A stretch of 64,000 nt of DNA from Pseudomonadota bacterium (GTDB lineage: Bacteria; Desulfobacterota; Desulfovibrionia; Desulfovibrionales; Desulfovibrionaceae), in contig JAHIUW010000007.1 of assembly GCA_018816865.1 (NCBI GenBank), positions 101,581 to 165,580 of the forward strand, read 5' to 3'. Position numbers and translations under genes: made by a program. This document shows positions 25,325 to 32,861 of this stretch, piece by piece (the first letter of the stretch is position 1; every line of letters starts with the position of its first letter). Under the pieces are notes generated by a model, which was not told the DNA's origin, made no database searches, and saw only the letters and a program-made list of their open reading frames with translations.

Positions 25325-25358
25325 GAACCCCGGTTCAATGAACCTGGGTTCTTTTTTT
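25325..25358 (+). terminator. intrinsic terminator after the lipoprotein gene
   Basis: GAACCCCGGTTC (25325-25336) pairs with GAACCTGGGTTC (25340-25351) with a single mismatch and a 3-nt loop, followed by T7. Confidence 0.92.
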
Positions 25359-25362
25359 GGGG

Positions 25363-25430
25363 TCATGTGCAGCATGTGCAAATTTCGTTGCCCGGACCTG
25401 CACACAAAAGTGCACTAAAATGCACAATAG
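25363..25430 (+). promoter_or_regulatory. cluster of GTGCA/TGCAC half-sites (possible activator array)
   Basis: Half-sites occur at 25367-25371 and 25376-25380 (GTGCA, direct, 9 apart), at 25399-25403 (TGCAC), in the GTGCAC palindrome at 25410-25415, and at 25421-25425 (TGCAC). The last three are spaced 11 bases apart, one helical turn. TGCAC-N6-GTGCA resembles an NtrC-type site (TGCAC-N7-GTGCA). The array lies about 60-135 bases before the -24/-12 element at 25488, a normal distance for sigma-54 activator sites. Confidence 0.4.
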
Positions 25431-25560
25431 CTGCTCGTTTTAAACGGGAACGTATGCGTTTACTATAGATATCAGCAGGATAGGCTTTGGCACGGCGCTT
25501 GTAATAGGTCTTGTAACGAAGGCGACGCAAACCCCTTCGACAGGACACCTCCTCGTCCAT
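25363..25560 (-). CDS. doubtful small basic ORF (65 aa), antisense to the candidate small RNA
   Basis: A minus-strand frame from ATG 25560 has GAGGGGG a few bases upstream. It gives a very basic peptide rich in Arg/Lys/Tyr (RRLRYKTYYKRRAKAYP), ending CTCCT. No family is recognised. It competes with the view that this region encodes a plus-strand structured RNA, and its 3' part covers the GTGCA array. The arginine-rich composition could simply be noncoding sequence read in frame, so support is weak. Confidence 0.2.
   Translation of the reverse strand: MDEEVSCRRGLRRLRYKTYYKRRAKAYPADIYSKRIRSRLKRAAIVHFSALLCAGPGNEICTCCT
25488..25502 (+). promoter_or_regulatory. sigma-54-like -24/-12 promoter element
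   Basis: TGGCACGGCGCTTGT matches the sigma-54 pattern TGGCAC-N5-TTGC except that the last base is T rather than C. No protein gene on the plus strand follows; a structured region ending in an intrinsic terminator does. Confidence 0.4.
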
Positions 25561-25644
25561 ATGCCCCCTCAAGGGGTTCCTCGTCCCCCCCGAGGAACCC
25601 TGCGAACCCTCCCCGGCCCCTTTTCAAGGGGCCGGGATCTTTTT
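25514..25644 (+). ncRNA. candidate structured small RNA (~130 nt)
   Basis: If transcription starts ~12 bases after the -12 element, a ~130-nt RNA would end at the terminator at 25612-25644. It can form successive stems. CGAAGG/CCTTCG lie at 25517-25522 and 25534-25539. GGAC/GTCC at 25543-25546 and 25555-25558 has a loop containing ACCTCCT, which matches the anti-Shine-Dalgarno end of 16S rRNA. A 10-bp stem lies at 25574-25583 and 25591-25600 with a C-rich loop, and the terminator stem follows. An upstream terminator at 25325-25358 isolates it from the lipoprotein gene, so the second terminator implies a separate plus-strand transcript. No known RNA family is recognised; this is a prediction by eye. 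Confidence 0.4.
25612..25644 (+). terminator. intrinsic terminator of the candidate small RNA
   Basis: CCCGGCCCCTT (25612-25622) and AAGGGGCCGGG (25626-25636) form a perfect 11-bp stem with a 3-nt loop, followed by ATCTTTTT. The T-tract orientation fits plus-strand transcription, although both flanking genes point away from or toward it on other strands. Confidence 0.85.
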
Positions 25645-25690
25645 ATCTGCGGAGTACGGGGGGGCTCATCTCCCGGCATCTGACTGCGAA

Positions 25691-26164
25691 CTATTCAGCA
25701 GCTGTGTTCCCGGCCTTGCTGTTCTGCTTGGCTTTTTGCCGTTCCTGCTTTTTCATGGCCTTGGCACCTTGCTTCTCTTCCATGCGCTGCTCACGTTGGG
25801 CATCCATTTCCTGCTTTTGCTCTTGGTGCACGGTTCCCATCATTTTCTTGTGCTGCTCGCGCAGGGCTTCCATTGTCTGCTTGTGTTGCTCGCGCAGGGC
25901 TTCCAGCTCCTGCTTTTGCCGTTCACGCAGGGCTTCCGTCTCTTGTTTTTGCTGCTCCCGCAGGGCTTCCGACTCCTGCTTTTGCTGCTCCCGCTGGCGT
26001 TGGGTCTCTTCCTGGCGAATCTTGATCTGCTCGTCTTGCACCCTTTCTTCCGCGACAAGATAGGCTCCTGCGGGAAGCCCTCGGGCCATGGACGTCTGCG
26101 AGAAGACAACTCCCCAGCAGCCTGCAAGGACAATGAAGGCCAGAGTAATGATTCCTCGTTTCAT
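25691..26164 (-). CDS. exported Glu/Gln/Arg-rich coiled-coil protein with 11-residue repeats
   Basis: The 157-residue protein begins with a hydrophobic export signal (MKRGIITLAFIVLAGCWGVV) that could be processed either as a lipoprotein (LAGC) or by signal peptidase I after SMA. From residue ~45 on it is a highly charged helix of Q, E, K and R. It has four to five near-identical 11-residue units, for example EALREQQKQES and EALREQHKQTM, a hendecad pattern giving a slightly right-handed coiled coil. The tail is basic. There are no enzyme motifs. It lies upstream of nothing obvious; the nad genes end on its far side after 163 bases. A periplasmic structural or spacer role is possible, but unproven. 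Confidence 0.65.
   Translation of the reverse strand: MKRGIITLAFIVLAGCWGVVFSQTSMARGLPAGAYLVAEERVQDEQIKIRQEETQRQREQQKQESEALREQQKQETEALRERQKQELEALREQHKQTMEALREQHKKMMGTVHQEQKQEMDAQREQRMEEKQGAKAMKKQERQKAKQNSKAGNTAAE
25861..25970 (-). repeat. 33-bp tandem repeat inside the coiled-coil gene
   Basis: The block GCAGGGCTTCC recurs at 25861, 25894, 25927 and 25960, exactly 33 bases apart. It encodes the 11-residue units of the coiled-coil protein. Identity at the DNA level suggests recent expansion of the repeat. Confidence 0.85.
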
Positions 26165-26327
26165 GATTAGTCTCCTTGGTTGGCAAGTGAGAGGGATGAT
26201 ACCATGTCCTGGGAGGCGAAGGACAGCGGGAAGTGAAGGGCACAGGGTGTTGTGATGTACAGAATGAGGACGACAAAAAGCGGCGCCATGAGCGCCGCTG
26301 GTGGAATCAAGGGGTCAACTCTTGGAG

Positions 26328-27914
26328 TTATTGCTGGATTCTGTAGTGGCAGCCCTTGCTTTCGTCGTTGCGCAGGGCGGCCAGGGTCACGATGTAAGCT
26401 GCATAGGCCCCGTGGAAGAGGTCGATGAGTTCCTTGGACATGGGGGTGGATTTATAGAAATCCTGCAAGTGTCGGTAGAGGCTGCGCATGTCATCAAAGG
26501 CCCGACGCAGCCGGGCGTCGGTGCGGGTGATGCCTACATAGTTCCACATGGTGTGCCGCAGGGTGGCCCAGTCCTGGGCGAGGAGCGCCGGGTCTTCGTT
26601 CTGCACGTTGCCGGGGTTGACCCAGTCGGGCATGGCATCCGTCAGGCGGCGTGAGAGGGTTGTCTTCTTGCTGTAACGCCCGGCGATGTCCTTGCCCGCC
26701 GAAATGCCCCAGAGCAGACCTTCCAGCAGGGAGGTGCTGGCCAGGCGGTTGGCCCCATGCACACCGGTGCAGGAGCATTCGCCTCCGGCATAGAGCCTCG
26801 ACAGGGTGGTGCGTCCGTTGACGTCGGTCAGGATGCCGCCGCAGAAATAATGGGCGGCGGGCACCACGGGGATGGGTTGGCAAAGCATGTCCACGCCGAT
26901 CTCGCGGCATTTGGCGTGGATGGTCGGGAAGCTCTCCACCAGGTCGCGGGAGACGTGGTTGGCGGCATCGAGAAACACGCAGTCGTCGCCCAGGTGGAGC
27001 ATCTCCTCCTGGATGGCGCGGGAGACGATGTCGCGCGGGGCCATGTCGGCCCGGGAATCGTAGCGCTGCATGAAGGCCTCGCCCTTGGAGTTGACCAGCT
27101 TGGCGCCCGCACCGCGAACGGCCTCGGACACCAGGAACTTGCGCGGGGCGCGGTGAAACAAGGACGTGGGGTGAAACTGCACGTATTCGGCGTTCACGGT
27201 CTTGGCCTTGGCGCGCGCGGCCATGACCATGCCCGAGCCGATGCTGGACGAGGTGTTGGTGGTGTGCAGATAGATCTGGCCAATGCCACCCGTGGCCAGC
27301 AGGGTGTAATCCGCCAGCACGGTCTCCACCTGACCCTGTTCCTGGTTGTAGATGTAGGCCCCGCAGCACTGGTTGGTGAGCTGATACTTGAACTCCAGGC
27401 TGGTGGCATGGTGATGGCTGGTCAACAGGTCCACGGCTGTGCGGCGGGTGAGCAGGGTGATCCCCGGATGGGCCTGCACGGCGGCCATCAGTTTGTCCAT
27501 GATGACCCGGCCTGTGTAGTCGGCGCAGTGCAGGATGCGCTCCTTGCCGTGGCCTCCCTCGCGGATCAGATCAAAGCTGCCGTCCGTGTTCCTGGCGAAC
27601 TCCACCCCCAGGCTGTCCAGAAGCAACTCCTGCACCGCCGACGGGCCTCGTCTGGCCAGGTAGCGCACCGCCCGAGTGTTGTTCTGCTTCCAGCCCGCTG
27701 TCAGGATATCCTGTTCCAGGTCGCGCGGGTCCTCGTCCACGGCCTTGAAGACGATCCCCCCCTGGGCCAGGGCCGTATTGCCGCCGTCGGGTTTGTCGTC
27801 AGCGGTGATGAGGGTCACTTCCAGGCCGGAATCGGCCAGGGTCAGTGCTGCGGTGCTGCCCGCAATGCCCGTGCCGATGACCAGAACCTGTGTCTTCAAG
27901 CGATAGCTGTCCAT
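26328..27914 (-). CDS. nadB: L-aspartate oxidase
   Basis: This ~528-residue flavoenzyme oxidises L-aspartate to iminoaspartate, the first step of de novo NAD synthesis in the cytoplasm. The FAD motif is VIGTGIAGSTAALTLAD near the N-terminus, followed by DGGNTALAQGGI. Later motifs are HPTSLF, APRDIVSRAI, HYFCGGI and YAGGECSCTGVHGANRLAS. The start at ATG 27914 has AAGGGG just upstream, and nadA ends 13 bases earlier on the same strand. A longer in-frame start would run back into nadA. The gene order nadC-nadA-nadB forms one operon. The C-terminal helical domain is complete. Confidence 0.95.
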   Translation of the reverse strand: MDSYRLKTQVLVIGTGIAGSTAALTLADSGLEVTLITADDKPDGGNTALAQGGIVFKAVDEDPRDLEQDILTAGWKQNNTRAVRYLARRGPSAVQELLLDSLGVEFARNTDGSFDLIREGGHGKERILHCADYTGRVIMDKLMAAVQAHPGITLLTRRTAVDLLTSHHHATSLEFKYQLTNQCCGAYIYNQEQGQVETVLADYTLLATGGIGQIYLHTTNTSSSIGSGMVMAARAKAKTVNAEYVQFHPTSLFHRAPRKFLVSEAVRGAGAKLVNSKGEAFMQRYDSRADMAPRDIVSRAIQEEMLHLGDDCVFLDAANHVSRDLVESFPTIHAKCREIGVDMLCQPIPVVPAAHYFCGGILTDVNGRTTLSRLYAGGECSCTGVHGANRLASTSLLEGLLWGISAGKDIAGRYSKKTTLSRRLTDAMPDWVNPGNVQNEDPALLAQDWATLRHTMWNYVGITRTDARLRRAFDDMRSLYRHLQDFYKSTPMSKELIDLFHGAYAAYIVTLAALRNDESKGCHYRIQQ

Positions 27915-27927
27915 GGGGCCCCTTGTT

Positions 27928-28959
27928 TCAGCTGCAAATATCAAGCATGCGTTCGATGGCCACGGTGGCCATGCGGGCAACGTCCTTGGGCACGGTCACG
28001 GCCTCGGCCCCTTCCAGGTCCTGCAGGGTGGCTGCCAGGAGTTCCTCTGTGGTCTTGGCCATGTTCTGGCAGAGGCTGGGGAAAAGAGGGCGCACGAGCT
28101 TTTCGTTGCGGTATTCCTTGGCCAGGCGTTCCACGAGGCTGATCTCCGTGCCGATGTAGATGGCGGCCTCTCTGGGGGCCTGAGCCACGTAGTTGATGAT
28201 CAACGATGTGGAGCCGGCGGCATCCGCTTTGTTCACCACGTTGGGATGGCATTCGGGATGGACCACCACCAGGGCGTCCGGGTCGCGCTGACGAATTTCA
28301 TCAATCTGTTCGGGCTTGAAACGTTTGTGGACCACGCACAGGCCAGGCCAGAGCAGTAGATTCTTGTCCTTCAGAGCGTTGGAGTCCACGTTCTTGGCCA
28401 TCCCGGAAATGTCCAGGCGGGCCCATTTGGACTCGGGAATGCCCAAGCGGTTGGCGGTGTTCATGCCCAGATTGGCATCCGGCAGGAACAACACCCCGTC
28501 GCCCTGGCCCATGGCCCATTTGAGCATGGTTTCGGCATTGGCCGAGGTGCAGACCGACCCGCCGTACTGCGCAACCACAGCTTTGATGGCTGCAGCGGTG
28601 TTCACGTAGGCCAAGGGAATGATGCGCCGTCCGTTGGTCGTCAGTTTGCGCATCACCGCGTCCAGCAGGGCCCGGGGGGCCATGTCCGACATGACGCACC
28701 CGGCATCGGGCGAAGGCTGGATCACTTTTTGCCGGTCCGAGGCCAGCATGGCGGCGGTTTCGGCCATGAAGGTCACGCCGCAAAAGACGATGAACTCGGA
28801 TTTGAGCCCCGACACCTTGCGCGCCAGCTCCAGGGAATCGCCGCGCAGGTCGCAGTGCCGGATCACCCGGTCGTTCTGATAGTGATGGCCCATGATGGTC
28901 AGCCTGCCGCCCATCTTCGCCTTGATATCCTGAATGATTAGACTGTGAGCTTCGCTCAT
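27928..28959 (-). CDS. nadA: quinolinate synthase A
   Basis: The 343-residue enzyme condenses iminoaspartate with dihydroxyacetone phosphate to quinolinate using a [4Fe-4S] cluster. The motifs HHYQNDRVIRHCD, VFCGVTFMAET, LAYVNT, SANAE, FLPDANLG and HPECHPNVV are all present. Candidate cluster cysteines lie in FCGV, in PECHP and near the C-terminus (SLCQNM). Length and motif order are normal for the family. The gene sits 9 bases downstream of nadC and 13 upstream of nadB on the minus strand, so all three should be translated from a single mRNA. Confidence 0.96.
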   Translation of the reverse strand: MSEAHSLIIQDIKAKMGGRLTIMGHHYQNDRVIRHCDLRGDSLELARKVSGLKSEFIVFCGVTFMAETAAMLASDRQKVIQPSPDAGCVMSDMAPRALLDAVMRKLTTNGRRIIPLAYVNTAAAIKAVVAQYGGSVCTSANAETMLKWAMGQGDGVLFLPDANLGMNTANRLGIPESKWARLDISGMAKNVDSNALKDKNLLLWPGLCVVHKRFKPEQIDEIRQRDPDALVVVHPECHPNVVNKADAAGSTSLIINYVAQAPREAAIYIGTEISLVERLAKEYRNEKLVRPLFPSLCQNMAKTTEELLAATLQDLEGAEAVTVPKDVARMATVAIERMLDICS

Positions 28960-28968
28960 GTGCTTGTC

Positions 28969-29841
28969 CTATGCGATGCGGATTCGCATGCTGTAGTCCG
29001 CCGCCGGGGCGGAATGGGTCAGGCGTCCCACGGAGACGAAATCCGGACCGGCCGCCGCGATTGCCGCAATGGTTTCCAGGTTCACGCCGCCACTGACTTC
29101 GGTTTCGATACCGCGGGGGATCAGGGCCAGGACCTGCCGCAGTTCGTGCACGGGCATGTTGTCGAGCATGATGCGTGTGACGGACAGCGAGGCCGCCTCG
29201 AGGACCTCGTCCGGGGTACGGCATTCCACCTCGATGGGCGGGCAGGGCGCATAGGCGGCCCGTAAGGCCTGTACTGCCGGGGTGATGCCTCCGGCGCGGT
29301 CGATATGATTGTCCTTGAGCATCAACATCTGCTCCAGGTCCATCCTATGGTTTTTGCCCCCCCCCAGCAACACCGCGTATTTTTCGGCGTGCCGCAGACC
29401 GGGGAGTGTCTTGCGCGTGTCCAGCAGGCGGGTGTGCGCACTACCAAGGCGCTGCACATAGGTCCGGGTCAGGTTGGCGACTCCAGAAAGGTGGCAGATA
29501 GCGTTCAGGATGACGCGCTCGGCCTTGAGGATCACCCGTGCCGGGGCTTGGATGACGGCCACGACGGTTCCGGGTTCCACCAGGGCCCCTTCATCTACCA
29601 AGAGGACAACACCCTCAGCGCTTTGTTCCTCGACCATCTCCAGGACCATGGAGACCAGGGGCAAGCCCACGACCAGGGTCTGCTCCTTGGCCACGATTTC
29701 CGCCTGGGCCTGGACATCGGGCGGGAAAAGGGCATTACTGGTAAGGTCCTGGCCATCCTCGTCGAGGGCAAGCCGTAGGGCGCGCCGGAGGCAATCCAGT
29801 GCGCGGTCTTGGAAGAAACAGTCAAATGTCAGATGTGTCAT
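28969..29841 (-). CDS. nadC: nicotinate-nucleotide pyrophosphorylase (quinolinate phosphoribosyltransferase)
   Basis: The ~290-residue protein converts quinolinate and PRPP to nicotinate mononucleotide. Landmarks are EDGQDLTSNALFP near the N-terminus, ILNAICHLSGVAN, LLDTRKTLPGLRHAEKYAVLLGGG (split across the active site), HRMDLEQMLMLKDNH, the strand VECRTPDEV, and SGGVNLETI near the end. The ATG at 29841 gives the normal family length. An earlier in-frame ATG at 29868 lacks a ribosome site, and the AAGG upstream of 29841 is itself weak. It is the first gene of the nadC-nadA-nadB operon and is divergent from mgtE across 150 bases. Confidence 0.95.
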   Translation of the reverse strand: MTHLTFDCFFQDRALDCLRRALRLALDEDGQDLTSNALFPPDVQAQAEIVAKEQTLVVGLPLVSMVLEMVEEQSAEGVVLLVDEGALVEPGTVVAVIQAPARVILKAERVILNAICHLSGVANLTRTYVQRLGSAHTRLLDTRKTLPGLRHAEKYAVLLGGGKNHRMDLEQMLMLKDNHIDRAGGITPAVQALRAAYAPCPPIEVECRTPDEVLEAASLSVTRIMLDNMPVHELRQVLALIPRGIETEVSGGVNLETIAAIAAAGPDFVSVGRLTHSAPAADYSMRIRIA

Positions 29842-29991
29842 AGTCAGACGGCCTTGCTGCTCGTGCATGAGAAACACCGGAAATGAGTTGCTTTTGTCCG
29901 TTTTGTGACCGGGGCTACGACAAAGCCCTTTCGCCGTCAAGCCAGGGATGGTTTTGACCTTCCAAGGCAATTGGTATACCCCAAGGACGCT

Positions 29992-31326
29992 ATGCCGAAG
30001 AACGAAACTATCGCTCAGAACGAGCAGGAAATCCAGCGGACTGAAGCGCATCTGGCCGGGTTGGAGCACGCCCATCCGGCAGATGGAGCCGACGTCCTCG
30101 AAGAGATGTCTTTGGCTGACCAGATGATCGTCGTCAAAGGCCTCGATCTCGAGGATGCCGCGGATGTCCTTGCGGAGATGGAGAAGCACGACCGCGCTAT
30201 TTTGATGCGGTCCCTTTCGCCGGATCTCGCAGCCGATATCCTGGAGCAGATGTCTCCCGACGATGCGGCGGACGTGCTGGACGATCTGGACGATGAGCAT
30301 CGCCAGCGGCTGCTCAAGCGCGTGGAGAGTGTGGAGGCCGCGGAGATCGAGTCACTGATGACGTTCGATCCGGATACGGCCGGCGGTGTCATGAACACCG
30401 AGATTTCGGTGGTGGATCAGAATCTCACCGCCGACCAGGCCATCACCCTGATCCGTCGCGCTGCCGAAGAATCCGAAATCCCTTATTACGCTTATATTGT
30501 AGACGGCGAAGACAAGCTGGTGGGCGTGGTCTCCCTGCGCAACCTGATGCTGGCCCGGCCCCGCAAGCCCCTGCGGGAAATGTTGGAGAACCAGCAACTG
30601 GTGACTGCCACCCACGATACCGACAAGGAAGAAGTGGCCCACATCCTGCGTCACTACAACTTTCTTGCCCTGCCCATCGTCGATTTCGAAGGGCGTCTGC
30701 TGGGCATCGTGACCCACGACGACGTCATGGACATCATCCACGAAGAGGCCAGCGAGGACATGCTGGGCATGGTGGGTGCCGGTCAGGACGAGACCGTGGA
30801 CACCCCGTGGCTGCGCTCCGTGGCCCTGCGGTTGCCCTGGCTGATCGTCAACATCGCCAATTCCATTGTTGCGGCGCTGGTGGTCTACCACTACGAGGGC
30901 ACCATCGCCCAAATCACCGTGCTGGCCGTGCTGATGCCCATGGTCGCCAATCTGGCGGGCAACGCGGGACAACAGTCCCTGGCGGTGATGATCCGTCAGT
31001 TGGCCATGGAAGGCTGGGATCCCAAACGCGCCTGGTATGCCGTGTGGCGCGAGACCAAGATCGGCGTGGTCAACGGGCTGGCCATGAGCATCCTGATCTT
31101 TGGCGGCGTCCTACTGCTCACGAGCAAGCCCTTGCTGGCGGGGGTCATGGCCGTGGCTCTGGGGCTCGACATGATCGTGGGCAATGCCTCGGGTGCCATG
31201 TTCCCCATCATCCTGAAGATACTAGGCCGAGATCCGGCCCAGGCCTCGTCCATCTTCGTAACCACGGTCACGGACACCATGGGCTTCTTCCTGTTCCTTG
31301 GTCTGGCCAGTCTGTTCCTGCTGTAG
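29992..31326 (+). CDS. mgtE: magnesium transporter MgtE
   Basis: The 444-residue protein has the full MgtE layout. An N-terminal superhelical domain is made of acidic repeats (ADVLAEMEKHDRA, ADILEQMSPDDAADVLDDL). Two CBS domains span roughly residues 130-255 (MTFDPDTAGGVMNTE, THDDVMDIIHEEASEDML). Five membrane helices close it, with the family motif AGNAGQQSLAVMIRQLA and a final TDTMGFFLFLGLASLF. It is a Mg2+-gated inner-membrane channel. The ATG at 29992 with AAGGA upstream is chosen over longer in-frame starts that would add a non-conserved basic segment. A terminator follows at 31390. Confidence 0.95.
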   Translation: MPKNETIAQNEQEIQRTEAHLAGLEHAHPADGADVLEEMSLADQMIVVKGLDLEDAADVLAEMEKHDRAILMRSLSPDLAADILEQMSPDDAADVLDDLDDEHRQRLLKRVESVEAAEIESLMTFDPDTAGGVMNTEISVVDQNLTADQAITLIRRAAEESEIPYYAYIVDGEDKLVGVVSLRNLMLARPRKPLREMLENQQLVTATHDTDKEEVAHILRHYNFLALPIVDFEGRLLGIVTHDDVMDIIHEEASEDMLGMVGAGQDETVDTPWLRSVALRLPWLIVNIANSIVAALVVYHYEGTIAQITVLAVLMPMVANLAGNAGQQSLAVMIRQLAMEGWDPKRAWYAVWRETKIGVVNGLAMSILIFGGVLLLTSKPLLAGVMAVALGLDMIVGNASGAMFPIILKILGRDPAQASSIFVTTVTDTMGFFLFLGLASLFLL

Positions 31327-31389
31327 TTCCCGCCAGGGTGTTTGGGCGATGCAGGAAGCTCAGCCGGTTTTGACCAAGTGGATATTGTC

Positions 31390-31420
31390 GGCCTCCGTGA
31401 TTAATCGCGGAGGCCTTTTT
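31390..31420 (+). terminator. intrinsic terminator after mgtE
   Basis: GGCCTCCG (31390-31397) pairs with CGGAGGCC (31408-31415), followed by T5. Confidence 0.88.
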
Positions 31421-31461
31421 ATTGCGGTGCCCAAACCGGGAGTGTCCTTGTGGCATGAAAA

Positions 31462-31489
31462 AGGGGCGCCTCCCCTGGAAAGCGCCCCT
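31462..31489 (-). terminator. intrinsic terminator of the ileS-cheZ operon
   Basis: AGGGGCGC (31462-31469) pairs with GCGCCCCT (31482-31489). On the minus strand a T5 run follows the stem. Confidence 0.85.
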
Positions 31490-31523
31490 GTGATGATCAC
31501 GGTGGTGTGAGCCCTGCTTGAAC

Positions 31524-32291
31524 CTACAGCCCCAGCTGAGCCAACAGATCGTCCACGTCGGCCTGGGAGGTGTCCTTCTGGGGGCCTTTGAGCTTGGAGC
31601 CCTTGACCTTGTCCTTGGACAGCTCTTTTAAGGTCTTCTTGGCCTGCTTCTCGATATCCTTCTCGTCACGCTCCGGTTCCTGGTCACGCGCACGGACCTT
31701 CAAGCCGGTGCTCATGTAGACGCTGAAGACGATCTCCTCGATTTTCTTCAGGGCGGTCACGATCTTCTTGATGCGTTGCCCGGTCAGGTCCTGGAAGGAC
31801 AGGGCGGTGATGATCGCCATCAGGTCTTGCTGGTTCTTTTGGTTCAGGTCGATCAACTCGTTGACGTTGTCCTTGCTCGCGCCGCCGGTGCGGAAGGTCT
31901 CAAGCAGGTTGCCCGAGTTGATCACCCGTTCCTGGTGGTCCTCCACGATATCCATGATCTTGACCGTGGCGACCTCGGTGGCTTCGAGGATGGCATCCAA
32001 TTCATTGGAGGCCTGGCTGATGAGCTTGTTGGTATCCTCGGGGGTCAGGCTCTGGGCCGCGTCCTTCTTAGCCTTCTTGATTTCCTTGTAGATCTGTTCC
32101 AGGCCCTCGCGCATGTCGTCATTGACCTTGCGGAAGAATTCGCCGTCCTTCAGGGCGCTGGACAGGGACTTGGACAGGACCTTGGAGATCTCGACCTGCA
32201 CGGCTTCCAGCAGGATGGCGTCCAGGCCTTCAACCACCTTGGCCGTGATGTCCTGAACGATTTGGTCGAGGTTCGGATTTTCTGGAGTCAT
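31524..32291 (-). CDS. cheZ: CheZ-family chemotaxis phosphatase
   Basis: The 255-residue, almost wholly helical protein carries the CheZ active-site motif LSFQDLTGQRIKKI, near residue 165, with the conserved Asp and Gln that attack CheY-phosphate. The extreme C-terminus, QADVDDLLAQLGL, fits the CheY-binding tail, linked by a charged Lys/Glu-rich stretch. It would shorten the life of CheY-P and reset flagellar switching. The gene lies at the end of the ileS operon, 39 bases after a PilZ gene, and is not with other che genes. The minus-strand terminator 31462-31489 follows. Confidence 0.88.
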   Translation of the reverse strand: MTPENPNLDQIVQDITAKVVEGLDAILLEAVQVEISKVLSKSLSSALKDGEFFRKVNDDMREGLEQIYKEIKKAKKDAAQSLTPEDTNKLISQASNELDAILEATEVATVKIMDIVEDHQERVINSGNLLETFRTGGASKDNVNELIDLNQKNQQDLMAIITALSFQDLTGQRIKKIVTALKKIEEIVFSVYMSTGLKVRARDQEPERDEKDIEKQAKKTLKELSKDKVKGSKLKGPQKDTSQADVDDLLAQLGL

Positions 32292-32330
32292 GGATTCCCC
32301 TTCAGGAAATATGGTCTATCGGAAAAGAAT

Positions 32331-32846
32331 TCATTCGGGCCATCTTGTTTCGCGGATGCGCATGCGCTCTTCATGGAACACGAAGCTGACCACTGCTTCC
32401 AGATCGGGCTCGCGGATGCGTGTGAAGGACACGGGATGGCCTTCGGCGGTGTCATCGCGGTCCATGATCCCCACGGCGGAGGCAATGCGCAGTGGAAACT
32501 GGTTGAGCACCAGGGCGAATTCCAGGGCGTCACCGGGGGCGAAGGATCCCTTGTCGGCCAGGCGCAACCCATCGCCACCGATTTCGATGACTTCCAGTTC
32601 GGCGCTGAATTCATCCTCCAGGCGCTTCTGGTTGAGCAGGCTGATCACCGTGTCCAGCTTGTTGTCCACGACCAGCAGAAAGTCGGCCACGACCTTGGAC
32701 AGGCCTGCGGCGGTCAAGTCGGGTTGCTCGATCCCGACGTTCAGATCGGGGTTGTCGTAGGCAAGGGGCAGGGAATCCTTGGAAGACGCCAGTCGGACAT
32801 AGGCCCGCAATCTGGTCGGTACCCGCAAATAATCCTGAGTCGTCAT
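32331..32846 (-). CDS. PilZ-domain protein (probable c-di-GMP receptor)
   Basis: The 171-residue protein begins YLRVPTRLRAYVRLA, which resembles the RxxxR-type c-di-GMP-binding arm of PilZ domains. It continues to a beta-barrel-like half with EIGGDGLRLADKGSFAPGDALEFALVL in place of the (D/N)xSxxG motif. The serine of that motif is replaced by glycine, so ligand binding is plausible but not certain. A helical segment separates the two parts. It sits between a NIL-domain ferredoxin gene (15 bases upstream) and cheZ (39 bases downstream), a setting that suggests control of motility by c-di-GMP. Confidence 0.7.
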   Translation of the reverse strand: MTTQDYLRVPTRLRAYVRLASSKDSLPLAYDNPDLNVGIEQPDLTAAGLSKVVADFLLVVDNKLDTVISLLNQKRLEDEFSAELEVIEIGGDGLRLADKGSFAPGDALEFALVLNQFPLRIASAVGIMDRDDTAEGHPVSFTRIREPDLEAVVSFVFHEERMRIRETRWPE

Positions 32847-32861
32847 GCCCGCCTCCCGTTT

